Below the pieces are notes generated by a model. It did not search any database and was not told the DNA's origin. It saw nothing but the letters and a program-made list of their open reading frames with translations. A program made the translations under genes and the position numbers. From NCBI GenBank assembly GCA_036971475.1, contig JBAIZL010000006.1:837501-901500 (forward strand): DNA of 64,000 nucleotides. Direction: 5' to 3'. Source of the DNA: Prosapia bicincta. Taxonomy: Eukaryota; Arthropoda; Insecta; Hemiptera; Cercopidae. This document shows positions 45,136 through 59,672 of the stretch, one piece after another. Position 1 is the stretch's first letter, and each line of letters starts with the position of its first letter.

Positions 45136-48100
45136 CTGAAATTTTGTTTTCAATTAGTGAATGTAAATTTCTGTTTACATCTCAATAACTAAGAACAACT
45201 CTACCATAGCTCAAATAAATACATTTAGGAAATTCATTAATGCTTAGCATTAAAATGTTACAAACTTTATGCTTAACCCTTAATGTCTTGGATATGAAAT
45301 ATACTATTTATTGCTAGCATAAAATTCGTTTGTAAAAATAAATTGTTTAAGCTGTTTGTAAATTTATCTACATGCATGTAAGACTGAGCAAAAATAAAAC
45401 TATTTTCTCAGTGGTTTATATATATTTCTCACAGCCTAATAAAATTTAAAAGTTTTTTGGGAATGATAATTTTGAAACGATTTATCTTAGTGTAACATGG
45501 GGTTAGAAACACAAGTTTTACATTTTTTTCCAGGTTTTACAAGTTTTACAATAGTACCATTGTAGAAAATGTACAATTAAACGGATAATACAGGAATACA
45601 GAATGCAAAAACAAAGTAAAAGCTCACTTACACAATAACAAGTGTCTAATGAATTCTGAGAATTTACATGAAATGAGAACTTATATACTCCTTGCTGAAT
45701 GAATTTAATTGCTGTAGACGCCTCGATAAATTGCTGGTGAACAAAAATGCAGTGTACGTGACAGTTTATATCATGCCAACACTCTATTTGATTCTTTCGA
45801 GCTTCAGTACGATGAGGAAGTCAACAATTGTAAATACGAGGTGTCTCATTACACGCATCTGAGACAAATCTGACTTATCAAGTTTGCTAAGAGTTTAAAT
45901 AAATAACAGTTTGAGTTTATCGCTAGTACACATGGAAATAGGTGCTGTGAGTTAATGAAAGCATTTATGCCCCGTTATACATACTAAGGTTATGTCAAAG
46001 CGCTTTTTTCTATAGAGTTCAGGAGGAATAAGGCCTGAAGACAATAAAGTATTTGTTATTGAAACATTGTCTGTATAAATAAATAATTATACCTGATTCG
46101 CAAGTTAGCCGCTTTTATATATCAATAAATAATCTCTGAAAGTGTAAACATGATTAATAGAAACAAATTTGTTTTATTAGCATAAAAATAAACTGAATCT
46201 GATGTTTGTATCTAATAATATAAAATCGGGACTCTGACAAATAATGTAAGACAATATATAACTGTTGCTTATTGTAATCATCTTGAACTCAGTGATTAAA
46301 CTATAAGTAATTATTTCATTACTAAGTGAATACTTGAAGGAAATGTGTAGGGAAATTTTGTATACTTTGAGTTTTGTCCGTCGGTAGAGGTTGATTAAGA
46401 TGACCGTTGGTCGCTATTAAAGTTGCTTGTTGCAATTGTCTTAAATTCACTGATTAAACTCTAAGTAATTTGGTAGTTGGTAATTGGCATTCAGTAGAAA
46501 TAAAACATATCAGAAAGTTAGTTCAAAAGTATTCACATATTACTTATAGTATACAATATATAACTGTTATTTAATTCAATATTAATTACTTTATTCAATA
46601 AAAATACTTATAATATTATTTATAACATTGTCTTATGCTATTTTCAGAGTCCTATGCTGATTATATTTAAAAGTTGTAAGTTATGACTAAAATGAATCAA
46701 GACTCGTCATTATACCATACTTGGTAATAAGTAAAGTTCTTGAAATTTGGTAAATTCTTACTAAACTTGTAATATCAAGTCTTTGTTACACTCGGGTGGT
46801 TATTGAGGTAACTGACCTAGTAATCATTAAAATTATAGTGATAAGTAATAGTTGTAAACAATTATCCACAACTAGTAAGTCATAGATGGGTGTCTTTAAA
46901 AAAAAGTAAATAATTCTTTCTAATTTAGGTATACAGATAAACCTTACCTTCAATGTCTGGTAAGTTTGTAAGGGTGCTAGAATAGTAGCTTTAATTTCAA
47001 ACTTATTACAGTTGAGAGGAATAGATTTAGCAACCTCCTTCTTTACTAAAAGAGCTAAATCAATAATTCTTGCTACCTCTGGTACATCCCATTCTCCATG
47101 GCTCTTGATGTCAGTTTTATGGAATAATAGTTTCGACTCTATGAAATTAATGCAAATCATTAACATTTGTTGGAAACTAGACAATTATGCTGTTTAGTTG
47201 CATTTAGTAAATAACAGAAATAAGACTTTTGGTATCAACTTGGCAAAAACCGTTACTTACTGATATTTTTCAGCAAAGGCGTTTTACACTAAGTAAGAGC
47301 ATTGTACAATGCACTTACCTTGTGTGAAACGCGTCTGCTGAAAAATATCAGTAAGTAGCGTTTTTTTTTTGCCAAGTTGAAACCAAGAGTAATTATAGAA
47401 AAACCTCAAGATGTACAACACGAAAACTGCAAGAAATAAAATGCTGTTTACTTATAGAACATATGTATTTACTGTGTATGTGTGTGTGTGAGCGCACACA
47501 ATATACATATTTTCTAATGTATATACATAATTCTACAATACACATAATAAATTTAGAAACTTCTGAATTTAGAAACCCATGTTTTTAACTAGGGAAAACT
47601 TGAATTAAAGTTCAAGTTAAAAATTGACCACATGTTCTAAAACACAGCCATCCTCTTACATTATAAGCAATATTTTTTAACAAAGATTTATTAAATATTT
47701 TTAGGGTTGTACAATAAATTTTGTACTCTTTATTTGTTGAACCATTACAGCAATATTTTAATTTTCCAATTAAAAAAATATTTTTAAGTTCAAAGCAAGA
47801 ATATACACTACAGTGTAGCAAGTTACACTAGAAATTATACAATTTGGCAAGAAATCCTGAATAAGCAGGAGTTGCGTTGAAGTTTTATAAGTGGTACAAA
47901 CCGTGATGTACTTTCTAAAAATTATTACATAAACCAGGTATCCAATTCTAATTAATAAATGTATATGAATTTTCAAAATTGTAAAATTTTAGTTTTTACA
48001 CCGTGTATTTAAAACTCTTTTGCCTGTAGTATTATTAACCTATATCTTTATTAACTGTAAATAAAATTATGACCAAAATTTTAAATCTGGTTTGTTTGGA

Positions 48101-51100
48101 AAAATTTAATTTTATTAATTTTTTAAAAATATTCCCTATTAATATATCATTATTTAATTCTTGAGTTTTGTTGCCCATTACGTTCGGTGAAACTTAATTA
48201 TCACTTTTACATTAGTAGTTTATGATTATCCTAACTTTAAATTTTGTAAATTTGTAAAAACTTACTGAGATTATTTAATTATATTTGTAAGAGAACATTA
48301 CTCGTTACTTTAACAATAAATTTATTTGTTTAGCTTTTAGTTTACATAAATTACAGATTTATCACAAATATGATAAGGATATGGACTTGTTCTTAGTCAA
48401 CATTTAAATTGCTGCAACTATTCTTTGAGCTTAGCTTGTAAGGTTATGTTAAAACAAATAAAAGACATACTTAAAACTCACAAATTAATCATTTATTGAC
48501 TCATACTTTTGGAGTTTGTAGTAGCAACACTCACTTATGATGATGATGATTACTTATTGACTTAGTTTATAAATGATTAATTTGTGAGTTTTTTGTATTC
48601 ATCTTATTTGTTTTACTTAAATTCCTGATACTTATTGTTTTATGAAATGAGATATTATAGATACTAATAAGATTAAGAGCCTGAATATTAAATACTGTTT
48701 TTACCTTCCTTTCCCGGATGGTACATATAAATCTCTTCTGCAAGGACAGGCAAAATTGGAGCCATAAGGTGAGACATAACCTCCAAAATATTGTACATAG
48801 TTACTTGCACAGCACGCCTGGAATCTGAATCCTTTGGATCACAGTAAAGCCTGAAATTACAATTAAATACACCAGACTTTTTATAATGCTTAAAATTAAG
48901 AAAACAAAAACATGTCTTAATAACTCAGAGCAACTGTGGTATAATTTTCTATTATAAATAAATAAAACCTCAAACCCCAAAAACCTTTTATTTAAAACGT
49001 GGTGTACATTTTGATTGCAAAACAATCATTTTCAGAGGAAATTACTTCAAGATTTACCAGCAATCTAAATGTACATCAGGAGACAAATAAAAGGTTTTAG
49101 TGGTTTGAAGTTTTATTTATTTATAATAAAAAAACAAATATTCCTTTTAAACCATATAATACATACACCAAACATTTTCTTTCAGATAATTTCCAACTTT
49201 TATCTTGTTCTAGGACACAAAAGAGAAATTTTAATAAAAATTAGACATAACTGCACACAAGTATACAACATCTTGAATTATTTAATAAAATAAAACTTCT
49301 AAATTAAAAAACATTTCTTACATATCTTTTACATTTCAAAAAATCACATCACTTGTTAATAATACTGAAACATGAAAATTCCACCATCTCTTTCTTGACA
49401 CTTGAGTAACTTTTTTTGTTTATATAATTATTGTTAGAAACAGAAAGAATATAGAACCTTTTTATGGTTCAAGTTAACATTCATTGAGTTTGCCGATGTT
49501 TATTACCTGAGATGAGATTTAGGGAATTTCCCCCTCAATTTTACATTAAAAACTCTTCAACAAAATTCTAAGTGTTATACACTACATTATTCTAACCATC
49601 CATCAATAAGTTGGAGTATAAATTAATTAATTTTTGAATACATAAGAAAGGATATATTTGAGAGCAGCAGAAGAAAATTTGGCAATTCTTCTATAGGTAT
49701 GAAAGGTCTGAAATTTGAATTTATATTATTATTTTTATTTTTTGAGTGCACAAATCCACATATTTACACACCAGGTATAACTAATCCAAATACCATTTAT
49801 ACAACTACACATATTTTTAAAACTATCTTCCCCTAATAGTCTCAAATTCAAAGTGAGTATTTTCTACATATTAAAAAAGATTAAAAGTTAAATACCTGTC
49901 TTTAGTAACAGTGCAATAGAGACCTGAAACTTCATTGGTGACAAAGTTTATAAGTGCATTACATACTCTGTTGTACTGGAAGCTATCATACATTTCTATA
50001 ACCTGAAAAACAATTGTTTTTTAATGCCATATGAAAAAAATTTAAATACCATACAAATTTTAAAAAGACTGATTTGGAATTTTTGTAGCTGTTATAAAAT
50101 TATCACTTTTTATAATTCTATAATTAAAATAGGAAGTTAAACGAATAAATGTACAAACCTGGTGAAACATTACTTCAAAATGAAGTCATATGTTTTAAAT
50201 AATTAATGAAAAACAACTAACTGCAACTCATACATAAAATCTGCATAGATCTGGGTTGAAGCATGCTGAATAAGATTTTCTTGAGTTGTAGTATTTTAAC
50301 CTTTCATAAGCGATAAGATGAATATTCCACTAATTTTAAATAACACTTCACTTTCCTAAGTGGGATATTTCGCTGAAGAAAACATTATATCAAAGTAAAG
50401 TTCAGGAAATGTCAATAGATTGCGTTAGAATGTTTCTTAGTGTTTGTGGTTAATGTTGTTAGTTGACTCATTTATCTTGTTGATGGGCATAAATAGTTAA
50501 GTTTTGCTTAGGTGTGTCATATGCAGACTTATTTGGTGGGAAGCCTACAAGCTGCAAGTGGATATATTTGCTCGCCAACATGGCAGCAAGAAGTTGATGT
50601 TATTTGCTTACTTATTTACCTATTCATTTATTTTATATTATACATAGGTATTTTGCTCCCTTTTTATGTATATATCGTGTTAATTTCAAAAACTTATTGA
50701 TTATCATTATTAATATTCCCGTAAATAATAAAATTTCTAACCTGTTTTGACCATAATTATTAAGATTTTCTAATCTTATGTTAATGGTAACCAATAGCGA
50801 TTTGTTTTCTTTTAAACAAATGTTTTTGACTAATAACAATCCTATAAATTTGTTTTTAAAATATAACTTTACTTCATTTTGAAAACAAATTTTTTCATGA
50901 AATTAAGCGCTCAAGTGAAATTTGTAATTTCTTACGTAGCATGCAGAGGAATAATACTCAAATAATACACAAAAACTTAACACTCCCTGCAATAGTGTAC
51001 TTAATAAGTCAGTACCACCAATACCAGGTGGTTTGCCTTAAAATGCAAAGAAGTAAAGTTCTAGGACTAGGAGCAGTAGGCCTTTGCACATTAATGCTAA

Positions 51101-54100
51101 GCTCTAATAGTTAAAGGTATCTATACTGTCAAGTGAGTTAAAATAATATGTAATCTACTACTCATTTCTTGTTTCAGTTTTTGTTTTTAGTTAGTAGCCT
51201 TATCTCTGCATACTATCTATGTTTTATTTTTTATACATTTGTTTGTTTTACGTTAGTGTAGTACCAACAAAAAGAGTATTTACTTTTTTAATTTTGTTTT
51301 GCTTCATCAAATAACATACTCAAAAATTAATCAGAATTGTAGAGCAACTTGGTTATAATGAATCCTCTATTCAACAGCAGTTGAATATCTCCATAGCAGT
51401 TTCCTGCTTTATATCTCCATAGCAGTTTACTGCTTTATATCTCCATAGCAGTTTACTGCTTTATATCTCCATAGCAGTTTACTGCTTTATATCTCCATAG
51501 CAGTTTACTGCTTTATATCTCCATAGCAGTTTACTGCTTTATGTTATTCATTTAACTATTATGCTATTTTTCCCTCATTGTAAATAATTTGTAGGTATTA
51601 AATTGTATTGAATATGGCACTTTTCACATATAACTTTTTCAAATGGTCATTACTGCATTGTGTTGCAGCACCATTTGTTATCAGTTTTTTAGATACTGTT
51701 CATGCAGAGCTTTTATCAATGGATGTAACTCCATTCTAAATACTTCCCCATTAGGGTCAACACCATCTGTTCAAAGCTTGGACTTAATGTATCTTCTTGG
51801 CCAAACAGTATTGATTGTAATCTTATTTAATGAATATAAGCCATTTGATAAATAAAATTGCCCATGGTAAAAATTCCTTATAAGACAACTATATTCAACA
51901 ATGATGATCCACAACCAAAACAAATGAGCAGATTTAAATATATCCTAAATATATTGATAGGAGTTTCTTAAATGTTTTACACAATAAAAAAATATATTAA
52001 ATATTAAAAAAACAGATATTAACATATATAAACATTTTTTTCACAAATTATCTCTTTGGTTAGCATTCAAGAACCAGTACATGAGATCGGGAGCATTCCT
52101 GGACGTTTACGATTTATTTTCCTGTATATTGTGCTGTATTGAAGGTTAAATATTTGAAACTATTTGGGCAGTAAATACTATGTAGTTACTATTCTTTTGT
52201 TTCCAAAGTATATGGGTTTTCCCACGTATTTACAGATGGTTTCGAGGTTTGTGCACTATTTTACAATGAATAGGCAATTGAATAATGAAGAAGTTCTTTT
52301 GTGTCCAAAGTGTGTGGTTTTTTCCACATGTTTAGAGATCGTTTTCAAGTTTGTGCGGTATTTCACAATGAATAGGTATTTTACAAAAAAAACATTTAAC
52401 AGGTAATTTTTACCTAAGAAATTGTCAGTAAACGTAAGGTAAAGTTTGGTTAACATGAGAAAATAGGTGAATTAAAAAAATATTTAAAAATATTACTATA
52501 AATTAGAAATTTTTTTTTTAATTAGAAAAAAAAGTATAAAAATCTTTCAAAAATATGTTGCTTTCAGGGACCATGTCAGGGCAGGCACATGATGCTAATC
52601 AAAGGGTTACTATAGAAAAATCTAGATTGTTAACAGATTTTGATGCATATTTATTTGATTTATCTGTGAAATTTTATGTAATATCAAATTGATAAATTAA
52701 AATTTTTATTAAAATTAAGTTTGATACTGCATTCTTAAATATTTGGAAAATTATATTTACTCCAATAACATGACTAATGCCAGTACTTCTAGAATCCAAA
52801 ATGGCTGGTTAAGAAAATTAACTTTTTTGGAAATTCCAATGGCTTTTATAAAATTATTGGTTTGAAAAAAGGTTTTACTTTTGTGACACATGTTTAACCA
52901 AAACCATATACAAATGTTTTAAACTTGTAATAGCTTAATGTTAGGACTTTTAATAAGCAATGATTTTAATTGTAAAAAAACGTTCCTGTACAATATTTAT
53001 AAAAAGAAATTTTTTTAATTGAAACCAACTTGAATTATTCAGACAATCTAATTTAAACTGTAGCTAATACTACCCAAAAATTAAAAAAAGGATAAAATAT
53101 ACTCCAAACAAAATCTAGTAACAAATAACAGATTCACTTCTATTTATAGGTTGTAAGAAAAATAAAAGTACACTTTTGGTATAAACTTGGCAAAATAACC
53201 ACTACTTACTGATATTTTTCAGAAGACACGTTTCGCTCTAGGTCAGCGGATTCGAGCAACAGTCTTATCCGTGACTTACAGCACTGAATAATCCACTGAA
53301 CATGTCTGCTGAAGAATATTAGTAAGTAGTGGGTTTTTAGCCAAGTTAAAACCAAAAGTGTAATTATAGAAAAACCTCAAGATGTATAACAAAAAACTGC
53401 AAGTTCAAATTAAAGGCTTTAATATTCTTTATTTGTAGATACTTTGCACATCTATTAGTAAAATAAAGTCTTTAATATAAATTTTATTTAAATCCAATAA
53501 TATAACAGATTTCCCTAGACAAAGTTTGATATCTGATAGTTTAGGGACTCCAACTGTGCATTATTTGTTACTAGACTAGATGGGAAATTAACAAAAATCT
53601 ATTTAAACTTTTACATGAAAAAATTTATTTTGGTTGATACTCATTCAATTAAATCACTGATAAATAAAAAGCACTCTATTTATTACCTCTTTATTCAAAT
53701 GCCACAAAGAATGTAGGAGATATTTATCCAGAATCCTTAACTGAGGTTGTTTCTCAATCGTCTTAAAATCAAAAAGAGCACCCAGTAGAAATTTTGACAC
53801 AGATCGTAACTTATGCACAGACTCACCACAGGAGTCCAGCAGAGGAAGACTTATTGGAACATTTGTGTGCTGAGTCCCATGGCTAGCAACCCACCATCTA
53901 GAAAGTTAAAATCTACGTGAAAGAGTTTTAGGATATAAACACAAACTCCAGTATTTCAACAAATGGTGATTGATAAAGCCCTTAACTTATCTAAAGCAAC
54001 TATACTTTTAGATGTTTGTTCGTTAATTAGTTTAGTTTAGTTTTGATCGTCATAAACAATAAAATGTAGGAGTTTAATAAAGGAAGATAGACTACAGTCC

Positions 54101-57100
54101 ATAAATAAAAGAAGGGTTTTAAAAGATCGGAAAATATGCAAGAGACACTGACAAACAGTCAAAAATATTTTAACTCCATACATTTTTAAAATATTTACTC
54201 AAGTTATAACTTCAGGAAGTCATTTAAGCAGTTTAATAACGTTATCAATATGTTTCCCAGTTATGATGGACAACAAAGTCCATGAGGAAATTAGAGATGT
54301 AGTGAAGAAACCTTTAAATTATGTATATTTATTTGTTTAAATTTCTATCAAATATTTCAGTTTCATAAAACAAACAACATAATAACAAAGTAAAAACAGA
54401 TACCAAACAGTAGATGTAATCTTTAATTTATTTCTTTAGTTATCTGAAGATTTTACTACAAAAATTACTTACTTTTGTATCAAGAAATATTCAATACATT
54501 AGGACAAGAAGTTTTCTTTTGAAGGAAAAATAAAGATACCCTGTGTTTATAATATCCCTGGATATTAAATAATAATCGAGCTAAGAAAAAATGCTTCATG
54601 AGTCAGAGCTATATAACAACTAGTTTGTCTTATTAAATACCTCGAATTAAAACATACACTCACCGTAATGTATCAACTCCATATGCTGGTTGTTTCCTCT
54701 CATCCAATCCGCCTCTGATTATTTCCTGAGGATTAACAACATTTCCAATAGACTTTGACATTTTACGGCCTTGTTCATCTACTGCAAATCCATGCACAAA
54801 CACATTCCTGCCAATAAAACCATAATTATTTCAAACAACTTATAATCTACTTTGAAAAATTGAGGTAGAAAAACTATGTTAGAATTTCTTTCTTTTTTCA
54901 AGAAGGGTACACAAACTTACACCTCTACAAAAAGACTAGGTGTTTCTCCATTTTAAATTCTCCAGAGGTTAACTGATATTAATAAAAATAAAAATAACTA
55001 GATTGAAATAGTGGATGTATTTCCTGTAGGCCTCAGAATACAGTCAAGTTTAATGTTGTACGAGGGCTATTCAGAAAGTAAGGAAAGTTTCTGTCTGACG
55101 CCGCTAGGCGAGCGCCGATCTTGTACATTTTAGTGCGTGCGCACTCGGCAACTCAGTCGGCGTCCAGCAGTGACAACGGGAACATTTCCGCGTTGCCTGG
55201 TTTTTTGCAATTTCAACTGAAGATGTGCGCTGCGATTGAAAATCCCGCCAGTTGTGAGGTGCGGTCAGTGATACGGTTTTTGTTGGCAAAAAACTTAAAA
55301 CCGATAGACATTTATCGCCAAGTGTGTGAAGTTTATGGAAACAACGTAATGAATGAAAGTTCTGTGAGAAAATGGTGCAGTCAGTTAAAAATGGCCGAAC
55401 TGACGTTCATGACGAAGCGAAGAGCGGACGCCCAAGCATTATGACTGATGAACTGGTTGCTAAAGTTGAAAAGGTTCGCGAAAACTGCCGATTCACGATA
55501 ACGGAGCTTTCGCTTTGTTTCCCACAAGTTTCACGGACTTTGTTGTTTGAAATTGTCACACAAAGGTTAGGCTACCACAAATTTTGCGCAAGATGGGTGC
55601 CGAAAATGCTCACTGACCGCCATAAAAGTCAGCGAATGGAGGCAAGTTTGACATTTCTGGATGTCTACGACAGACATGGTGATTCACTACTAGCTTGCAT
55701 TGTAACTGGTGATGAGGCATGGGTAAAACACGTTAATAGCGAAACGAAATTACAGTCCATGGAGTGGGGGCACACAAGCTCCCCGAAAAAACCAAGAAAA
55801 TGTTTGCAAACATTTTCAGCAAGGAAGATTATGGCGACGGTTTTTTGGGTCAGGCAAGGTGTGCTTCTTATTGACTTTCTTGAACGTGGTGCAACAATAA
55901 ACTCTGAGGGGCACTGTGAAACTTTGCGCAACCTTAGGAGAGCAGTTCAAAACAAGAGCCGAGGGAAATTGACATCAAAAATTTTGTTTGTGCATGACAA
56001 TGCCCGAGCTCACACAGCAAACCACACCAAAGTTCTCCTTGAGTCATTCAAATGGGAGGTTTTTCCTCATCTGACCCATAGTCCTGACCTTGCATCAAGC
56101 GATTTTCACTTGTTTCCAAGAATGAAGACCTGGCTAGCAACACAGCGCTTTGACGACGACGCGGCGCTCAAGGCAGGTCGCAGTGGCTGACATCGCAGGC
56201 AGCAGATTTCTATGATGAAGGAATTTCAAAGCTTGTCCACCGCTACGATAAATGTCTCAATTTGTTTGGCAACTACGTAGAAAAGTAGTATTTTAGTTGC
56301 TCTTTCAGATGTATATAATAAAATTTTTTTATTATTTATTTTTTTTTTATTCAAAAACGTTCCTTACTTTCTGAATAGCCCTCGTATAATGCATTGTTCT
56401 TGAAATTTGAAGTAAAATTTATTTAGAAATGCTGCTAGACACACGTAAATAATTGGATATTCTATACATGAATGAAATAATATTCATTATTGTTGAAATA
56501 ATATTGGAATGTGGAATAATATCTTAGAGCAACTGTGGTATAAATTGTAATTATAAACAAATAAAACCTCTAAAACTACAAAATATTTTTATTTATGTCC
56601 TGATATACAATTTCAAAGCAATCATCTTCAGATGAAATTACTAAAAGACTCCTAGAAGACTTACTGTTAGTCTTATAGTAATTTTCTCTGAAGATGATTG
56701 CTTTATAATCGAAATATACATGAGGACATAAATAAAAAGTGTTTGTGGCTTAAGAGGTTTTATTTGTTTATAGTTAAAAATGTGGAAGATGCAACTCAAC
56801 TTTAAGGTACTATCCAGTAATCTGACATTTTCAGTAATTTAGCAATGCTTATATTATATTGAATTAAAAATAAAAACTTTACCTATATGGTGCAATATCT
56901 CTTAGAGCTACTGAAGTCATAAGAGATGACTGGAACCATCCTGTAAACTGATCTACGCCCTCTAAATACACATCGGCAACTTTGTCCAAGACACACGACC
57001 ACGACAATCCGCTATCAAGCCAAATATCCAGAATATCCTGAAAAAAATTTTTTGAAAAATTGGAAACCATTAAAACATACAAATGAGTACATTTCTTGGT

Positions 57101-57738
57101 ATGAGGAAATACACAAATTAGATAATTTGCTCAATAAAGTATAAATATTTAGCATACAGTTTAATTACATCATAATACTTGTATCGAAAAATTTCATCTT
57201 AATGATTAATATACAATATCAAGAGCACAGTGGTCCAATATATTACAATAAAAATATTGGAAACAACTTCGATACCACAAAAATAACTGATAACACAAGT
57301 TACCTAAGATTAAAACCTTTGTACATTTCGATGACCATGACTAGTTTGTTAAAAGGGTGGTTTCAGGCAAGGGTCAGTATGGGCAATTGCTTCTCCCGAG
57401 AATTTAGGTTATATTTCTTTCTAGAAATATATTTTTCATGTTCGGAACACATTTAAACTTATCCCAGTTTACTTATAAAAATGTATTTTTCATTTGACTT
57501 TAATTTTACAGCAATATATATTGTTTTTACATTTATGTAATGTTAGGTTAAGAAATTCATTCGATAACACTGGTAGTTCCATCCAGCATAAACACTGACA
57601 TGTGATATTAGGTGTGCTGCAGCATTTGATACTTTTGAATTTTTGTTTTTGAATGCTCTATAACGTTCTTCAAATCTTATTTTAAATGATCTGGTTGTTT
57701 TCCCTATGTAAAATTACTTACAATAGTAATATATTAAC

Positions 57739-57792
<54 letters not shown>

Positions 57793-59341
57793 AATTTTTT
57801 GGACTTGATAGGAGACTGACAGACTTACCTAAAGGCAATAGTCCAAAACTGCAATCTCTTGGGAATAAGCACATATAAAACACTTAATACACTTTTATTT
57901 GAAATATTTCGATCAACATGATCTTCTTCAGTCAAGAAAGAGAAAACAAAACAAAAGATTGAAGTGAACCACAGATGTATATAAACATCCAAATGTCACA
58001 GATTTATAGTTTATGATATAGAGCTATATGTGATATGTGTAGAAATTGTTATATGTGAATCGTGTAAAGATTGGTTACTTGAAACTAGATATTAAAAGTC
58101 TGTCAGAAGGAAGGTAATGGAGCTGTTAAAAATGGTAGAAGTTAGGGGGAAGTTAAAAGGAGTTTTATCTGATGTTGAGGTTAGGAGGCTCTCTAGATTT
58201 GGTATACCACTGGTATGATAACTCCCATCTTCTTAATTCTGAAGAGTTGCAATCAGGGGGGAGGGCTTTAATTATTTTGGTGGTATAGCAATCACTGAAA
58301 GAGATGATGTTGTGACTAGCAGCGTGTTGAGCGGTTGGCCTGTCTATGTTCATGGTTCCAACGTCATGTCTGTGGCCATTCATTCTGATGCTCAGACTAT
58401 CCGTGGTAAGGCCTATGTACTGTGCCGGGCAAAATTTACATTGTAACTGGTATATTACATTACTGGATGTACAAGTATGATGACCCTGAATCTTGAAGTC
58501 CACATTGGTTGCTAGGCTATGGAAACTATTTGTTGGGATGTGTATTGGACATGTCTTGCATCTTGGTCTATTGCACGGAAAGGAGCCGTGAGGAAGTTTG
58601 GGCGGTTTTTCAGTACTTGGATCTGGTAATTTTGGATGTACTAAAATACTTTTTAAATTGAACGGTTGTCTAAACCAAATATGTGGTGGATTTGAGAAAA
58701 GATCTTTGGTGTGGGCGGAAGCTTGAAGAATCTTGAAGCCATCCTTTAATATTTTGTTCAGCTTCGTTAGGCCTGGATGGTAATCTGTAACTAAAGACAG
58801 TTTGTCCTCCATAGGTGGTCTGGGTACATCAGATGACTGAGCCAAGCGGATTTGATTCTCAACGAGTTGTTTAGGGTATCCTCTTTTTTGGAAAGCTAGT
58901 AAGGTCTTTCTATTAAAGTCTTCCAATGCTATATCGTTGGAACAAATTCTCTTGCCCCTGACTGCCTGACTATATGGTATGGACCTTTTTATATTCATGG
59001 GGTGGTTGCTATTGAAATGTAGGTATTGTAGATGGTTCGTCGGTTTGATATGGACACCTGTATAGATATTCCCATCTCTGATTGTTACATCTACATCCAA
59101 GAAGGTGATTGTTGCTGCAGACTTCTCCCAGGTGAATTGAAGTGTGGAACATAGTGATAAGCCCTTCAAAAAACTTTCCAGTGTTGATCGAAATATTTCA
59201 AATAAAAGTGTATTAAGTGTTTTATATGTGCTTATTCCCAAGAGATTGCAGTTTTGGACTATTGCCTTTAGGTAAGTCTGTCAGTCTCCTATCAAGTCCA
59301 AAAAATTCCTAAATAAGCTTTAAGCTCTACTAGAACTAACC

Positions 59342-59378
<37 letters not shown>

Positions 59379-59609
59379 TTAATCTGTGCATCTGTGTCAT
59401 CTGATTTCTACTCTACACAATCTGTGATTACAACTTATATTTATTTTATTTCATTCTCTCATATTTCTTTTTGTGTTTTCTCTTCGATTGATAAAGACCA
59501 CTGTGTGGTTGAAATATATCATTGTTTAAGTGCTTTTATGTGTTTCTATTTCAAGACTACAGTGTGGACTCTTACCAAGGTAAGTCTGTCAGTCTCCTAG
59601 TCCAAAAAA

Positions 59610-59672
<63 letters not shown>

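Larger units (their letters stand above)
57791..59310 (-). mobile_element. Penelope-like element, 5'-truncated, with inverted terminal sequence
   Basis: The terminal sequence 57791-57955 is repeated inverted at about 59190-59310. Between them, on the minus strand, lie the end of the reverse transcriptase and a GIY-YIG endonuclease. TA tracts lie at 57743-57790 and 59346-59376. This is the classical PLE layout of a partial copy with an inverted terminal piece at its 5' end. Confidence 0.88.

Noticed and set aside
51383..51545. CRISPR-like regular repeats
   Set aside because: Pure head-to-tail 26-bp tandem repeat without spacers, in a eukaryotic intron.
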